Notes: generated from the sequence alone by a model not told the origin. Counted from the first letter of the stretch, positions 54,202 to 63,072 are shown. The stretch is 64,000 bases of DNA from Mucilaginibacter frigoritolerans (GCF_007830615.1 NZ_VLLI01000019.1:1-64000); one strand, 5' to 3'. Translations and numbers: made by a program.

Positions 54202-56418
54202 TCAATTGCCTAACTCTAACTGATTTTTAACGAGATCGAAATATTCATTCCTAGATTCAACTAACTCGCGATGATTACCAGTCTCAACAATAGTTCCTTG
54301 CTTCATGACCAAGATTTGGTCAGCTTTTTTTACAGTTGACAGTCTATGCGCAATGATTATTACAGTTTTGCTTTTGAAAAAAGCTTGTAATTTGTCATGA
54401 ATAATTTTTTCATTTTCTGCGTCCAAAGAAGATGTTGCTTCATCAAGGAAAATATAGTGCGGGTCTTTGTAAACTGCTCGAGCAATAAGAATTCTTTGCT
54501 TTTGACCTCCCGAAATGCCATTACCTTTTGAACCTACTCTCGTTTTTAGACCAAGTGGCAATTCTTTGATAAACTCGTTTAGATTGGCTATATCAATCGC
54601 TTTTTCAAGCTTTTCATAGTTGATGATTTCATCTCCCGTGGCTATGTTCCTTTCTATACTGTCGGAAAAAATATAACCATCCTGCATAACTACTCCACAA
54701 TTCTTTCTTAGGCTGGTTGGCGAAATATCTTTTAAATTAATATCACCAAATATAATGTCCCCGAGGATTGGCTCGTAAAATTTCAAAAGAATTTTCAACA
54801 ATGTTGTTTTTCCGCTTCCACTGGCGCCTACTATCGCTGTAACCTTTCCCTCCGGTATCAAAATATCTATATCCTTTAATACAAATGGCGATTGAGGTCC
54901 CTCATATTGAAAAGAAATATTCTTAATGTCAATCCCTTTTTTTATGGAGCCGTTATTCCCGAATTTGTTTTCAAACAATAAAATTAATTGCTCCTGCTCT
55001 TCTACGGGATGATTTTGAACCTCGCTAAGACGCAGAAGGCTCAGTTTCGCATCCTGCGCTGACCGAAAAAAACTGATCAGCTGAAAAACCGGTGAATTCA
55101 TTTGCCCGATAATATATGAAACACTTAATAGTGCTCCTAAAGACATATGCCCCTGAACGACAAACGTGGCAGCCAAGAAAGTTACCAAAATATTTTTCAG
55201 CTGATTTATAAACTCAAAACCCGATGTTTGCACCTGTTCAAACTTCAAAATACGAACGTTTATATCGAACAGCCTTTGTTGGATTTCCTCCCATTCTTTT
55301 CTTTTATAGTCTTCAAACTGATTGAGTTTCATTTCTGAAACCCCATCAACTATTTCATAAATTGATTGCTGATTCTCAATTCTTTGCTGGAATCGAAAAT
55401 AATCTAAAATTCTCCTCTTTCGCATCCAGAACAGCGACCAAAATACAGAAATGGCGGTCAACGAAACATATACCACCAGTATTCGAAAATCATAAAACCA
55501 TAGAAAAGCAAAAAAAACGGAAAAAGTTACAATGGAAAATAATGTTAAAAGACTTTGAGATGTGAGGAAATTCTCTATCCGCTCGTGGTCCTGAATACGT
55601 TGATTGAAGTCTCCCATTAATTTTGTGTCAAAAAAACGAATTGGGAGTGCCAAAAGTCTTTTTAGAAAATCAGATATAATCTTAATGTTAATTTTAGTTC
55701 CAACAATCAGGGCAATCCAATTTCGCAGAACGCCAAAAATGATATTACCTAAAAAGAACACTAACTGAGCAAGCAGTATATAGGAAATAATGGTTAAATT
55801 TTTCTTACTCACTCCATCGTCAATGAGACGCTGCGTTAAAACTGGAAACACAAAAGTCGTAAGTGTGCCCAATAATAATAACAGCATCATCCAAAACATT
55901 TGTTTTTTGAATGGAGTAAGATAATTGATCAAATGCTTAATTGATAGGGTCTCTTCTTTTGGAAGGGTTTTCTCATAGAAGGCAGTGGTAGGTCTCAAAA
56001 ACAATGCGACACCTTTGTCGTCTCCGACGATCCACGATTTTTTAAATTTCTCCTCGGATAGCGAAATTATTCCATGTGCCGGATCCGCTATTTTAAAATA
56101 AATTTTTCGGCTTGTAAAACGACGGTAAACCTGGTACAGTACAACAAAATGATTTTGATTCCAATGCAGGATGCAAGGTAAAAACTCATCTGAAATGGCG
56201 GAAGTATCTACTTCAGCAGCGAAACTTTTAAATCCGATTTCCTCAGCGGCTTCTGTTATTCCCATCAATGAAACACCATCACGGGTTAGATAGCTTTTGT
56301 CGCGGATGTATTGAACGCCGATATCCTTTCCATATGACGCCGCAACCATGGCCAGGCAGGCTGGGCCGCAGTCCATATAATCCTTTTGAGGAATGAATTT
56401 TTGTTTAACTGATCGCAT
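54202..56418 (-). CDS. Peptidase-containing ABC exporter (C39 PCAT)
   Basis: 738 residues in three parts. C39 peptidase at 1-140: Cys17 in QKDYMDCGPACLAMVAAS, His in WNQNHFVVLYQVY, Asp in YFKIADPAHGIIS. A six-helix membrane domain at about 165-440. ATPase at about 495-735: Walker A GASGSGKTTLLK, signature ISGGQKQRILIARAV, Walker B IFLDEATSSLD. Such proteins cut double-glycine leader peptides and export the core. Its start overlaps the radical SAM gene by 14 bp, so the two are coupled, and the precursor with a KGG leader lies just upstream. Confidence 0.96.
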   Translation of the reverse strand: MRSVKQKFIPQKDYMDCGPACLAMVAASYGKDIGVQYIRDKSYLTRDGVSLMGITEAAEEIGFKSFAAEVDTSAISDEFLPCILHWNQNHFVVLYQVYRRFTSRKIYFKIADPAHGIISLSEEKFKKSWIVGDDKGVALFLRPTTAFYEKTLPKEETLSIKHLINYLTPFKKQMFWMMLLLLLGTLTTFVFPVLTQRLIDDGVSKKNLTIISYILLAQLVFFLGNIIFGVLRNWIALIVGTKINIKIISDFLKRLLALPIRFFDTKLMGDFNQRIQDHERIENFLTSQSLLTLFSIVTFSVFFAFLWFYDFRILVVYVSLTAISVFWSLFWMRKRRILDYFRFQQRIENQQSIYEIVDGVSEMKLNQFEDYKRKEWEEIQQRLFDINVRILKFEQVQTSGFEFINQLKNILVTFLAATFVVQGHMSLGALLSVSYIIGQMNSPVFQLISFFRSAQDAKLSLLRLSEVQNHPVEEQEQLILLFENKFGNNGSIKKGIDIKNISFQYEGPQSPFVLKDIDILIPEGKVTAIVGASGSGKTTLLKILLKFYEPILGDIIFGDINLKDISPTSLRKNCGVVMQDGYIFSDSIERNIATGDEIINYEKLEKAIDIANLNEFIKELPLGLKTRVGSKGNGISGGQKQRILIARAVYKDPHYIFLDEATSSLDAENEKIIHDKLQAFFKSKTVIIIAHRLSTVKKADQILVMKQGTIVETGNHRELVESRNEYFDLVKNQLELGN

Positions 56419-57700
56419 AGAAAAACTTCTCCCTAATTAAACTTGTTTTTTTCTCTTCATCAAAGCCATTGACACAATAGTCAATATTCTCATGTTCAAT
56501 AGCCTGCTGAGAACAGCCGCCGTTGCATATTGGCATAATTCTGCATTCTAGGCATGGTTTGTTTTTAAATTTCGAGTTCATTCGGCGCTCGTATTTTTCA
56601 TTCCAGATGAGATTGCCCTCGCTATCAATATGACCTTCCCTATTTGCAGTCTCGAAATCGCGTGCCGTGCATTTGAATAGGTCCCCGTTATAATTTATAG
56701 TGGCATGGTTCCTTTTATCGGCATAGCATGATTCCCTAACAAAATCCCAAGTTGCTTTAAAGCTAGTGTTAAAACCCCATTCCCTAAAATATTTAACTAC
56801 ATCTTGGATGTCCCTGGATAAGTCCTTTTCATTTTGCCAAACTTCATGGAATGAAAAGAATAGTTTTTCGCGAGTTTCCATGTTTAAATCCAGGAAATCC
56901 GCAGCTATCCTCATAATGCCTTCGTTTAAAGTTTCTTTTGAAATATTGAGTCGTACAGTTACCCTGAAACCATTACTTGCAGCCAGTTTGATATTACTTA
57001 TAATTTCGTCATAAGAGCCCCTGTTTTCCGAGACGAATCTCACCTGATTGTGCCGTTCCCTATGACCATCTAAAGTAATTTGAAAACTTTGAACATTAAG
57101 CTTTTTACACTTATCAAGCTTCTCCTGATTTAATAAAAAACCATTCGTTGTAAAACCGGTACCAAACGCTATTCCCTTTCCATTCATTATTTCACAGGCC
57201 TTTTCAAGAATTGGCACCACAGTTGTATCGAAGTACAATAAAGGTTCACCGCCAAACCAATTTATTGAGAACGCCCTGAGATCTTTTTTTTCATCGACAA
57301 TTTTTTGCATCAGTTTCCCAACTGATGAAATCACATCAACATTCATTTTGGATTGTCTGATGTGTGTTTCGTAACAATACCAGCATTTGAAGTTACAATT
57401 CATAGTTGGATTTATGGTTAATTGAAATACGTGTTCATTTTCATGATCGACCTCTTGAACCATCCTTTTCACTTCGTTGAGTTCATCAAAATCTATATCA
57501 ACAATAAAACCCTTATCGACAAGATGATTGTAAAAATCTTCATGAATGTCTTTTAACTCATCTAAGTTTTTAAAGTGGATTGCTGATTTAAGCATTTCAT
57601 ATAACTCTGGCATCAAAATAATAAAGTCATTTTTTAATGCATTGAAACCTATGATTTTATCCTCATAAGGAAAGAACGTATTATATCTACTAATTTTCAT
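56405..57700 (-). CDS. Radical SAM/SPASM peptide maturase
   Basis: 431 residues. The N-terminal 1-85 resembles a peptide-binding (RRE-like) region. The radical SAM [4Fe-4S] motif is Cys102-x3-Cys106-x2-Cys109 in MNCNFKCWYCYETH, followed by SINWFGGEPLLYFDT and an FTTNGFLL strand. The C-terminal SPASM domain shows ATINYNGDLFKCTARDFE and CLECRIMPICNGGCSQQ, with further Cys residues for auxiliary clusters. Enzymes of this class form thioether, carbon-carbon or epimer modifications on ribosomal peptides. Flanked by the Cys-rich precursor and the C39 exporter, it most likely acts on that precursor. Confidence 0.94.
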   Translation of the reverse strand: MKISRYNTFFPYEDKIIGFNALKNDFIILMPELYEMLKSAIHFKNLDELKDIHEDFYNHLVDKGFIVDIDFDELNEVKRMVQEVDHENEHVFQLTINPTMNCNFKCWYCYETHIRQSKMNVDVISSVGKLMQKIVDEKKDLRAFSINWFGGEPLLYFDTTVVPILEKACEIMNGKGIAFGTGFTTNGFLLNQEKLDKCKKLNVQSFQITLDGHRERHNQVRFVSENRGSYDEIISNIKLAASNGFRVTVRLNISKETLNEGIMRIAADFLDLNMETREKLFFSFHEVWQNEKDLSRDIQDVVKYFREWGFNTSFKATWDFVRESCYADKRNHATINYNGDLFKCTARDFETANREGHIDSEGNLIWNEKYERRMNSKFKNKPCLECRIMPICNGGCSQQAIEHENIDYCVNGFDEEKKTSLIREKFFYAIS

Positions 57701-57761
57701 GGAATATAATTTTTAATGGTGAATAAGAGTTGTCATTTTAAAAGCTCTAATTAATATTTCG

Positions 57762-58002
57762 TTAAATGGATAAATCACAAATACCGCCGCAGTTCCCACA
57801 GTTTAAGCAGTTGGCAATATTGTCATCGGGCGGCCAACGGCAATTCCTGTGTTTGCTTTTTTTACCTGAGATCTTTCTTTATTTAGCAATTGCTTGGAAC
57901 TGGGGTAGCAAAGCTTTCCTTTAAAGTTTTGCTTTTAGCTACAGCAAGCTGTACATGTGAGAAGATTGCGTCAAAAATCTCGATCATTTGTTTTCTTTCC
58001 AT
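57762..58002 (-). pseudogene. Decayed second Cys-rich precursor peptide
   Basis: From ATG 58002 the minus strand reads a 39-residue peptide (start MERKQMIEIFDAIFSH, then LKESFATPVPSNC, stop at 57883-57885). Past a frame change the DNA encodes NCRWPPDDNIANCLNCGNCG, then GICDLSI and a stop at 57762-57764. Both halves match the intact precursor at 58086: the start (MEKKE), FAT, and the core pattern NC-x2-PPDDN-x-NC-x2-CGNCG. The core frame has its own stop at 57879-57881, so at least two lesions separate leader and core. It therefore looks like a dead duplicate. Confidence 0.65.
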
Positions 58003-58085
58003 TTCTTTAAAATTTAAGACAATCAATTAAAAGCTTAAAAAAGGGGCTTCTTCTTTGTACAATAGAGTCAGCCCCTTTACATAAA

Positions 58086-58334
58086 TTAACTAGCCGGGTT
58101 GCAAGTACCGCAATTGCCACAGTTACCGTTGTTGTCCGGTGGTGGACAACCGCAATTGCCACAGTTGCCGCAGTTACCATTGTTGGTAGCGTCGACACCA
58201 CCCTTTAACTTTAACATTTGGCTTGACGATAGCGTCGCGAAACCGCCCTTTAATCTTCCATTTTCGTTATCCTCTACTATATTGGTATCGGAAAACATGG
58301 TATGGAAAACCTTACTGAGTTCTTTTTTTTCCAT
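58086..58334 (-). CDS. Cys-Asn-Gly-rich double-glycine RiPP precursor
   Basis: 82 residues. The leader has two KGG sites (residues 29-31 in NGRLKGGFAT and 44-46 in SSSQMLKLKGG); the second fits the Bacteroidota GG-leader pattern LSxxQMxxLKGG cut by C39 peptidases. The 36-residue core is NNGNCGNCGNCGCPPPDNNG followed by NCGNCGTCNPAS: seven Cys (55, 58, 61, 63, 72, 75, 78), mostly in NCG triplets, and only three Ser/Thr. The next functional gene on this strand is the radical SAM maturase, then the exporter. Thioether links from Cys to Asn or Gly (sacti-/ranthipeptide type) are plausible. A small dyad GCTTTG-AAT-CAAAGC (58370-58384) lies just before the gene. Confidence 0.88.
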   Translation of the reverse strand: MEKKELSKVFHTMFSDTNIVEDNENGRLKGGFATLSSSQMLKLKGGVDATNNGNCGNCGNCGCPPPDNNGNCGNCGTCNPAS

Positions 58335-58440
58335 TTCTTTAAATTTTTAAAATTATTGAACTAATATTTGCTTTGAATCAAAGCGTTATTTAAGCACTAC
58401 CCTGACTATGTACACTTATCAGAATCGCGAATAAATCGAA

Positions 58441-60849
58441 TTAATTTGCCCGACCCTTGTCGTCGAATTTTACGTTCCTATTATTCGTCTTTACCTTTTT
58501 ATTTCCGAAAGAATAGGTTACAGATAATGTTAGTTTTCGAGCGTCTGCATAGTTTTTATACTCCTGATAAAAGGTTGTATAAAAAGCTTCGCCGTGGCTG
58601 TATTGTTGTTTTAGTAAATCGTTTATAGCTAGGTTCATTTGTAATGTCCTGTCCAGTAAGGAAATTTTCAACCCAGTACTCAAATTGCCCCTCGAGTAAT
58701 TCCTGATATTGCCACTGTAGTTGCCGAAAAATTCATTATAGCTAAGAAGTGCAGTGACAGTTTTAGATTTGTTTATATTTACGGAATTGAATATGTTGGC
58801 GTATGCTGACACCCCATTTTTTGCGACAGTATTTGAAATACTGGTTTGCGATGTCATATAACTCAAGTTCATGCTTGGCGTGAATCCCCAAACATTAAAA
58901 AAGAAGTCATTATAAAATAAAGATGTACCTACAGATTTTTGAGTAATGTAGTTTGCTTGAGTATTTATTTGAACTCCATTTTCTAATTGCGTTATATAAG
59001 CGTTTCCATTAGTCCAAACACTGCCATAGACGGTGAGATTTATTTTACTTCTTGTATAACCGAATTCTAAGTTGTGAGTGTAGGATGGCTGTAATTCAGG
59101 ATTGCCTGCATAATAAATATAAGGATTCGAGTAATTCCTAAAAGGGTTTAACAGGCTAAAATTAGGCCGGTTAATCCTTTCTGAATAATTCAAATAGAAG
59201 GTATTATTTTGATTGGGAGTAAATGTTAGATAAAAAGTAGGGAATAATTTACCGTATTGGTCGCTGTTTGGTTGTGCAAGTGTCTGCGAATAGTCGTTAA
59301 TGAACGTATATTCATATCTTAAGCCAGCCTTGATCGTCCATAGCTTGCTTAGTTTTTTGCTCGCGCTGATATACCCGGCAATGTTGTTTTCACGGTAAGA
59401 AAAATCATCGCTGTTATTATAATCAAATGATGATTCACCATTTATGATGTTGTAATAGTCTTGGCTTGATTTATTAATAAAGCGGGTAAATTTTCCGCCG
59501 GTTTCAATCAGTATCCAATTATAAGGCAGGGTAAAATCAACCTGACCTGAATATATCCGATAATTCAACTGATTTTGTGTCAATACTTGATTTATATTGC
59601 CATCCGATAAATTACCAGTAATGAAGTTGACGGTATTATAAGGGTTCGTAGTTAATAAGTTAGCGTTAAATTCTACTTTTTTGCCATTCTCGCCTATTTT
59701 TCTGGATGCATATAAGTTGGATTGAAAAATATCGCTTGTACCATTCTGAAGCGAGCGTGTATTGAGGGTCGAGTCAAGTGAGCTATTTGTAAGATATTTC
59801 AAATTGTAAAGCATGCTTCTATCCGTACTCGTTTTGTTGTAATCCGCATAAAGCCCAATTGTTGTCTTATTATCTATCTTATAGTCAAGAGTATATGTTG
59901 CTCCATATAATGAGCTTTTGTTGCTACTGTTATAATTTGTTAATACGCTGGTGGTACCTATGATGTCGTTGTATCCGCTAACAGTGACCGGATTATCCGA
60001 TTGCTTCAATATTAATGTCGAACTAATCTTAGAACTTTGATAGTTCAAGTTGAAGTTATTACCGAACCCGCTTTTGGTTGCCTGGCTAAACGATGCGGTA
60101 TAACTACCATTCCACCCCAGATAAGGGTTTTTCTTTAATAAGATATTTATAATTCCACCATTACCTTGTGCATCGTATTTCGCTGGAGGAGTAGTAATAA
60201 CTTCTACTTTAGCGATATTTTCCGATTTAATTGACTTTAAATAATTTATTAGCTCGATACCAGATAGATAAATCATACGGTCATTAACCATTATTGAAAC
60301 TGCCCCCTTTCCAACGATAGAGATTCCTGAATTTTCGTCGGCGTTAACCAGTGGTGTATTTTGCAAAACGCCGATCGCATCGGTACCCTGAGAACTCGGA
60401 AGATTTTCTACATTCACCACTAGTCTGTCAACCTTACGTTCTATTAAGTTTTTACGGGCTGTTATATCTACGGATTTTAACATCACAACCTCGTCGATTA
60501 TGATGTTTCCCAGATTTTGATCACTTTCAATTGTTATCTGTTTGGTTAGGAGCGGGTGACCGAATTGCTCGAATAACAAAGTATAGTTACCCTTCGTAAC
60601 CTTTAACGTAAAAATTCCGGCAGTGTCAGTTATCGTCTTGCCGCCCTTTAGGCTATCATTTCTCAAAACAACGTTTATAAAGCTTACCGGCTTGTTTGCA
60701 TTGTCTAAAACTTTTCCGCTAATGGAATACTCTTGCGCATAAGAATAATGTACTTTGATAATCAATAAAAAAATTAAAAAGAATATGATAGATATTTTCA
60801 CAGGATGTTTTTGATATGCTGATAAATTTTTAGCGACATAAAAAATCAT
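58441..60849 (-). CDS. Outer membrane beta-barrel protein (TonB-receptor-like)
   Basis: 802 residues. Signal-like helix at about 17-37 (VKISIIFFLIFLLIIKVHYS), CarboxypepD-like domain (ISGKVLDNANKPVSFINVVL), plug (VDRLVVNVENLPSSQGTDAI, EVITTPPAKYDAQGNGGIIN) and an outer-membrane-beta-barrel region of the PF14905 type (YLNYSERINRPNFSLLNPF). The C-terminal residues have the barrel pattern but a short basic tail follows. It sits at the head of the minus-strand RiPP genes and is divergent from the LytTR/kinase genes, a position suited to sensing or taking up the peptide product, to immunity, or to export across the outer membrane. Confidence 0.88.
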   Translation of the reverse strand: MIFYVAKNLSAYQKHPVKISIIFFLIFLLIIKVHYSYAQEYSISGKVLDNANKPVSFINVVLRNDSLKGGKTITDTAGIFTLKVTKGNYTLLFEQFGHPLLTKQITIESDQNLGNIIIDEVVMLKSVDITARKNLIERKVDRLVVNVENLPSSQGTDAIGVLQNTPLVNADENSGISIVGKGAVSIMVNDRMIYLSGIELINYLKSIKSENIAKVEVITTPPAKYDAQGNGGIINILLKKNPYLGWNGSYTASFSQATKSGFGNNFNLNYQSSKISSTLILKQSDNPVTVSGYNDIIGTTSVLTNYNSSNKSSLYGATYTLDYKIDNKTTIGLYADYNKTSTDRSMLYNLKYLTNSSLDSTLNTRSLQNGTSDIFQSNLYASRKIGENGKKVEFNANLLTTNPYNTVNFITGNLSDGNINQVLTQNQLNYRIYSGQVDFTLPYNWILIETGGKFTRFINKSSQDYYNIINGESSFDYNNSDDFSYRENNIAGYISASKKLSKLWTIKAGLRYEYTFINDYSQTLAQPNSDQYGKLFPTFYLTFTPNQNNTFYLNYSERINRPNFSLLNPFRNYSNPYIYYAGNPELQPSYTHNLEFGYTRSKINLTVYGSVWTNGNAYITQLENGVQINTQANYITQKSVGTSLFYNDFFFNVWGFTPSMNLSYMTSQTSISNTVAKNGVSAYANIFNSVNINKSKTVTALLSYNEFFGNYSGNIRNYSRGNLSTGLKISLLDRTLQMNLAINDLLKQQYSHGEAFYTTFYQEYKNYADARKLTLSVTYSFGNKKVKTNNRNVKFDDKGRAN

Positions 60850-61055
60850 TGTTTCTAGGCACCACCATTCTCATAGTTTAATACTTAAAAAGACATATAT
60901 TTCTTAATATCACCGCAGGCCGGACTCACCACTTTTCTTACTTTGAAAGTTGTTTATATTTTCATAGTAAGCTAAAAAATTATACCAACTGCATGTTTTA
61001 TTATATTATATTAGCTTTAATTACATTTATGACCTATAAAACCTAATCAGCTTAT

Positions 61056-61784
61056 ATGGAATTAAAGTGCATCATTATCGACGATGAACCGCATGCCATC
61101 TCCGAGCTTAAAGAGCTGACGCATTGTTTATCCAGTTTACATGTGATTAAAACATTCATGGATACATCTGAAGCCATTGATTTTTTACAAAATCACGGTC
61201 CGGTTGATTTTGTATTCTCAGACATTAACATGCCCGGATTGAACGGCATAGATGCTGCACTAGTCTTAAGAAAATATTGCCATTTTTTGATCTTTGTTTC
61301 AGCACATAGTGAATTTGCCCTAGACGCATATGGAGTTAGCGCAAGTGCTTACTTGCTTAAACCGGTCAGCCAAGGGAATTTTGTACAAAAAGTGGATGAA
61401 CTTATTGCAAAGTTGCCTTCTGTCGGACAGGCACAACAAAAAGAAGACGATGTTCTTTTTATCAAAGGAAATTCCAAAAACAATTTTATCAAAGTTAATT
61501 ACAATGATATCATCTACATTGAAGGACTGCTGAACTATGTTATTATTTATACAGAAAGAGATAAACTCATTACGTACATGGGGCTAACAGAAATTTTACA
61601 AAAACTTGGACGAACTGACCTATTTTTTCGAATAAATAAATCAATGATAATTTCCACTAATCACATTCGGCAGGTTAATGGTAATATGGTATATTTATCG
61701 AACAATGCTCCATTGGGGATAGGTAGAAGCTATAGAAGTGCGTTTCAAGAATACATCTTGAAACGCACATTAAATAATCTGTAG
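61056..61784 (+). CDS. LytTR-family response regulator
   Basis: 242 residues. Receiver domain at 1-120: acidic pocket IIIDDEP, phosphoacceptor Asp56 in DFVFSDINMPGLNG, Lys in AYLLKPVS. LytTR DNA-binding domain at about 140-240 (NSKNNFIKVNYNDIIYIEGL, FFRINKSMIISTNHIRQVNG). Partner of the kinase at 62002. The last 30 codons hold a perfect 13-bp inverted repeat (61738-61768). Confidence 0.96.
   Translation: MELKCIIIDDEPHAISELKELTHCLSSLHVIKTFMDTSEAIDFLQNHGPVDFVFSDINMPGLNGIDAALVLRKYCHFLIFVSAHSEFALDAYGVSASAYLLKPVSQGNFVQKVDELIAKLPSVGQAQQKEDDVLFIKGNSKNNFIKVNYNDIIYIEGLLNYVIIYTERDKLITYMGLTEILQKLGRTDLFFRINKSMIISTNHIRQVNGNMVYLSNNAPLGIGRSYRSAFQEYILKRTLNNL
61738..61768. terminator. Perfect 13-bp hairpin at the 3' end of the LytTR gene
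   Basis: GTGCGTTTCAAGA (61738-61750), loop ATACA, TCTTGAAACGCAC (61756-61768). It lies in the last codons of the response regulator and about 22 bp after the stop of the minus-strand Thr-rich ORF. It could end that transcript or fold in the regulator mRNA. No strong T-run on either side. Confidence 0.5.
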
Positions 61785-61790
61785 CTGGCC

Positions 61791-61937
61791 TTACCAAAAG
61801 TGCGTTGTTGTCACCGTCGTTGCCGTCGCTGTAGTTGGGTCGGTTGTTTCTGGAAGGATGCAACCAGAAACATTTTTTCGGATAAATGTAAAATGTTTTT
61901 TTCTTTTGAGATTTGGGATTTTTTTTGACGCTTTCAT
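61791..61937 (-). CDS. Candidate Thr-rich RiPP precursor peptide
   Basis: A 48-residue ORF on the minus strand, ATG at 61935-61937, stop TAA at 61791-61793. A basic N-terminal half (MKASKKIPNLKRKKHFTFIR) resembles short Bacteroidota class I lanthipeptide leaders. The C-terminal half is CILPETTDPTTATATTVTTT followed by HFW: eleven Thr and a single Cys (26). The Thr codons use all four ACN forms, so the variable base is the third position of this frame, which supports coding here rather than in the overlapping frames. It lies 1.1 kb from the LanB-type dehydratase, whose substrates are Ser/Thr. A hairpin (ACTATTG/CAATAGT, 61942-61963) precedes it. A longer overlapping frame (61675-61959, TTG start) is less convincing. 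Confidence 0.55.
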   Translation of the reverse strand: MKASKKIPNLKRKKHFTFIRKNVSGCILPETTDPTTATATTVTTTHFW

Positions 61938-62001
61938 AATAACTATTGTTTTTTTTCAATAGTATCTCTGAGCGTCTTCACAGACATTTTTTTTATAGTA
62001 G

Positions 62002-63069
62002 ATGCAGAAAATATTATATCAAAATATCCGTGCTTTTGTTAGACAAAAACGTTTACATCTTATTTGCTGGACTATCTTCATTTTTTATGAAGTTGTCATA
62101 ACTGGTGTATTGCTGGGTCACTTTAGCCCCATATTGAGCTACTTATTCTTTTATGCTATAAATATTTCCCTCTTTTATATTCATTCTTTATCTGTATTGC
62201 CGTTCGCATTGGACAAAGCTATTAGATCAGTATGGCTAACACCGCTGCTGATTACCCTGGAATTGATTTTATATTTTGCACTCATAATTTGCTCGGAAAA
62301 AATATTTTTTTTTATTATTGGTGGACAGGAGACGCCAATTTCAAAAACATTTGTGGCAGCTACCATTTGGCGTGGCATATATTTTATGCTTTATGGGACT
62401 GGTTATTATTTTTTACTGCATTATATCGCGAACAGGAATAAGGCTTACCAATCAGCCTTAAGAGCTGAAAAACTGAAGACCAAGCTTTTACGTGCGGAAA
62501 AGGATTTTCTCAGAGCTCAGATCAATCCGCACCTTTTGTTTAACACTTTGAATTTTATTAAGTATGCGGCGAAGAAAAAACCTGAAAATGTTGAAGAAGC
62601 CGTGCTAGCCCTAGCTGATATTATGGCTTTTTCATTGCACGATAATCATACAGAGTATGTTGCCGTAGGGACTGAAGTGAAACAAATCCACAGCGTTATT
62701 CGACTGAATCAACTCAGATTCGAGGAAAGTTTACAGATAGACTTCTCTTCTGAAATTGCAGACGATAGCCGGCTGATTATTCCAGTTGTATTACTAACAC
62801 TTACCGAAAATTTATTTAAACACGGTGACCTCCGTAAGCCAGCTTCGCCTGCTGTGTTAAAGATTATATCGACAGAGGAATGTTTAACTTTCACTAGTAG
62901 CAACCTTTGCTCGTTTTCCTGGCCAAACGAAAAAGCACAGCATCAGGGTTTGAAAAATATTGCAGCAAGACTGGATACTTACTATCCTGATAATTATCAA
63001 TTCGTATATGGTATGAGTGGAGAAATGTTTACCGTCAATTTGACGATTAGTTTTCCTAAAGAAATATAA
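62002..63069 (+). CDS. LytS-type sensor histidine kinase
   Basis: 355 residues with four membrane helices (about 18-40, 45-65, 78-97, 117-140), a linker coiled coil, and a His_kinase (PF06580) domain: His177 in RAQINPHLLFNTLNFI, then a compact ATPase domain with TLTENLFKHGD and HQGLKNIAARLDTYYP. No large external sensor domain is visible, so any signal must be detected by the membrane helices or a partner protein. It follows the LytTR regulator by 217 bp and precedes the dehydratase gene by 3 bp, tying regulation to the RiPP genes. Confidence 0.93.
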   Translation: MQKILYQNIRAFVRQKRLHLICWTIFIFYEVVITGVLLGHFSPILSYLFFYAINISLFYIHSLSVLPFALDKAIRSVWLTPLLITLELILYFALIICSEKIFFFIIGGQETPISKTFVAATIWRGIYFMLYGTGYYFLLHYIANRNKAYQSALRAEKLKTKLLRAEKDFLRAQINPHLLFNTLNFIKYAAKKKPENVEEAVLALADIMAFSLHDNHTEYVAVGTEVKQIHSVIRLNQLRFEESLQIDFSSEIADDSRLIIPVVLLTLTENLFKHGDLRKPASPAVLKIISTEECLTFTSSNLCSFSWPNEKAQHQGLKNIAARLDTYYPDNYQFVYGMSGEMFTVNLTISFPKEI

Positions 63070-63072
63070 TTG

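Noticed and set aside
58099..58350. Plus-strand Pro/Leu/Gln-rich ORF opposite the Cys-rich precursor
   Set aside because: Its repeats (QLPQLPQLP) are only the reverse complement of the NCGNCG codons of the precursor.
61675..61959. 94-codon minus-strand ORF with TTG start overlapping the LytTR gene end
   Set aside because: Non-ATG start, large overlap with the LytTR coding region, and its variable codon positions are first bases; the shorter Thr-rich frame (61791-61937) explains the composition better.
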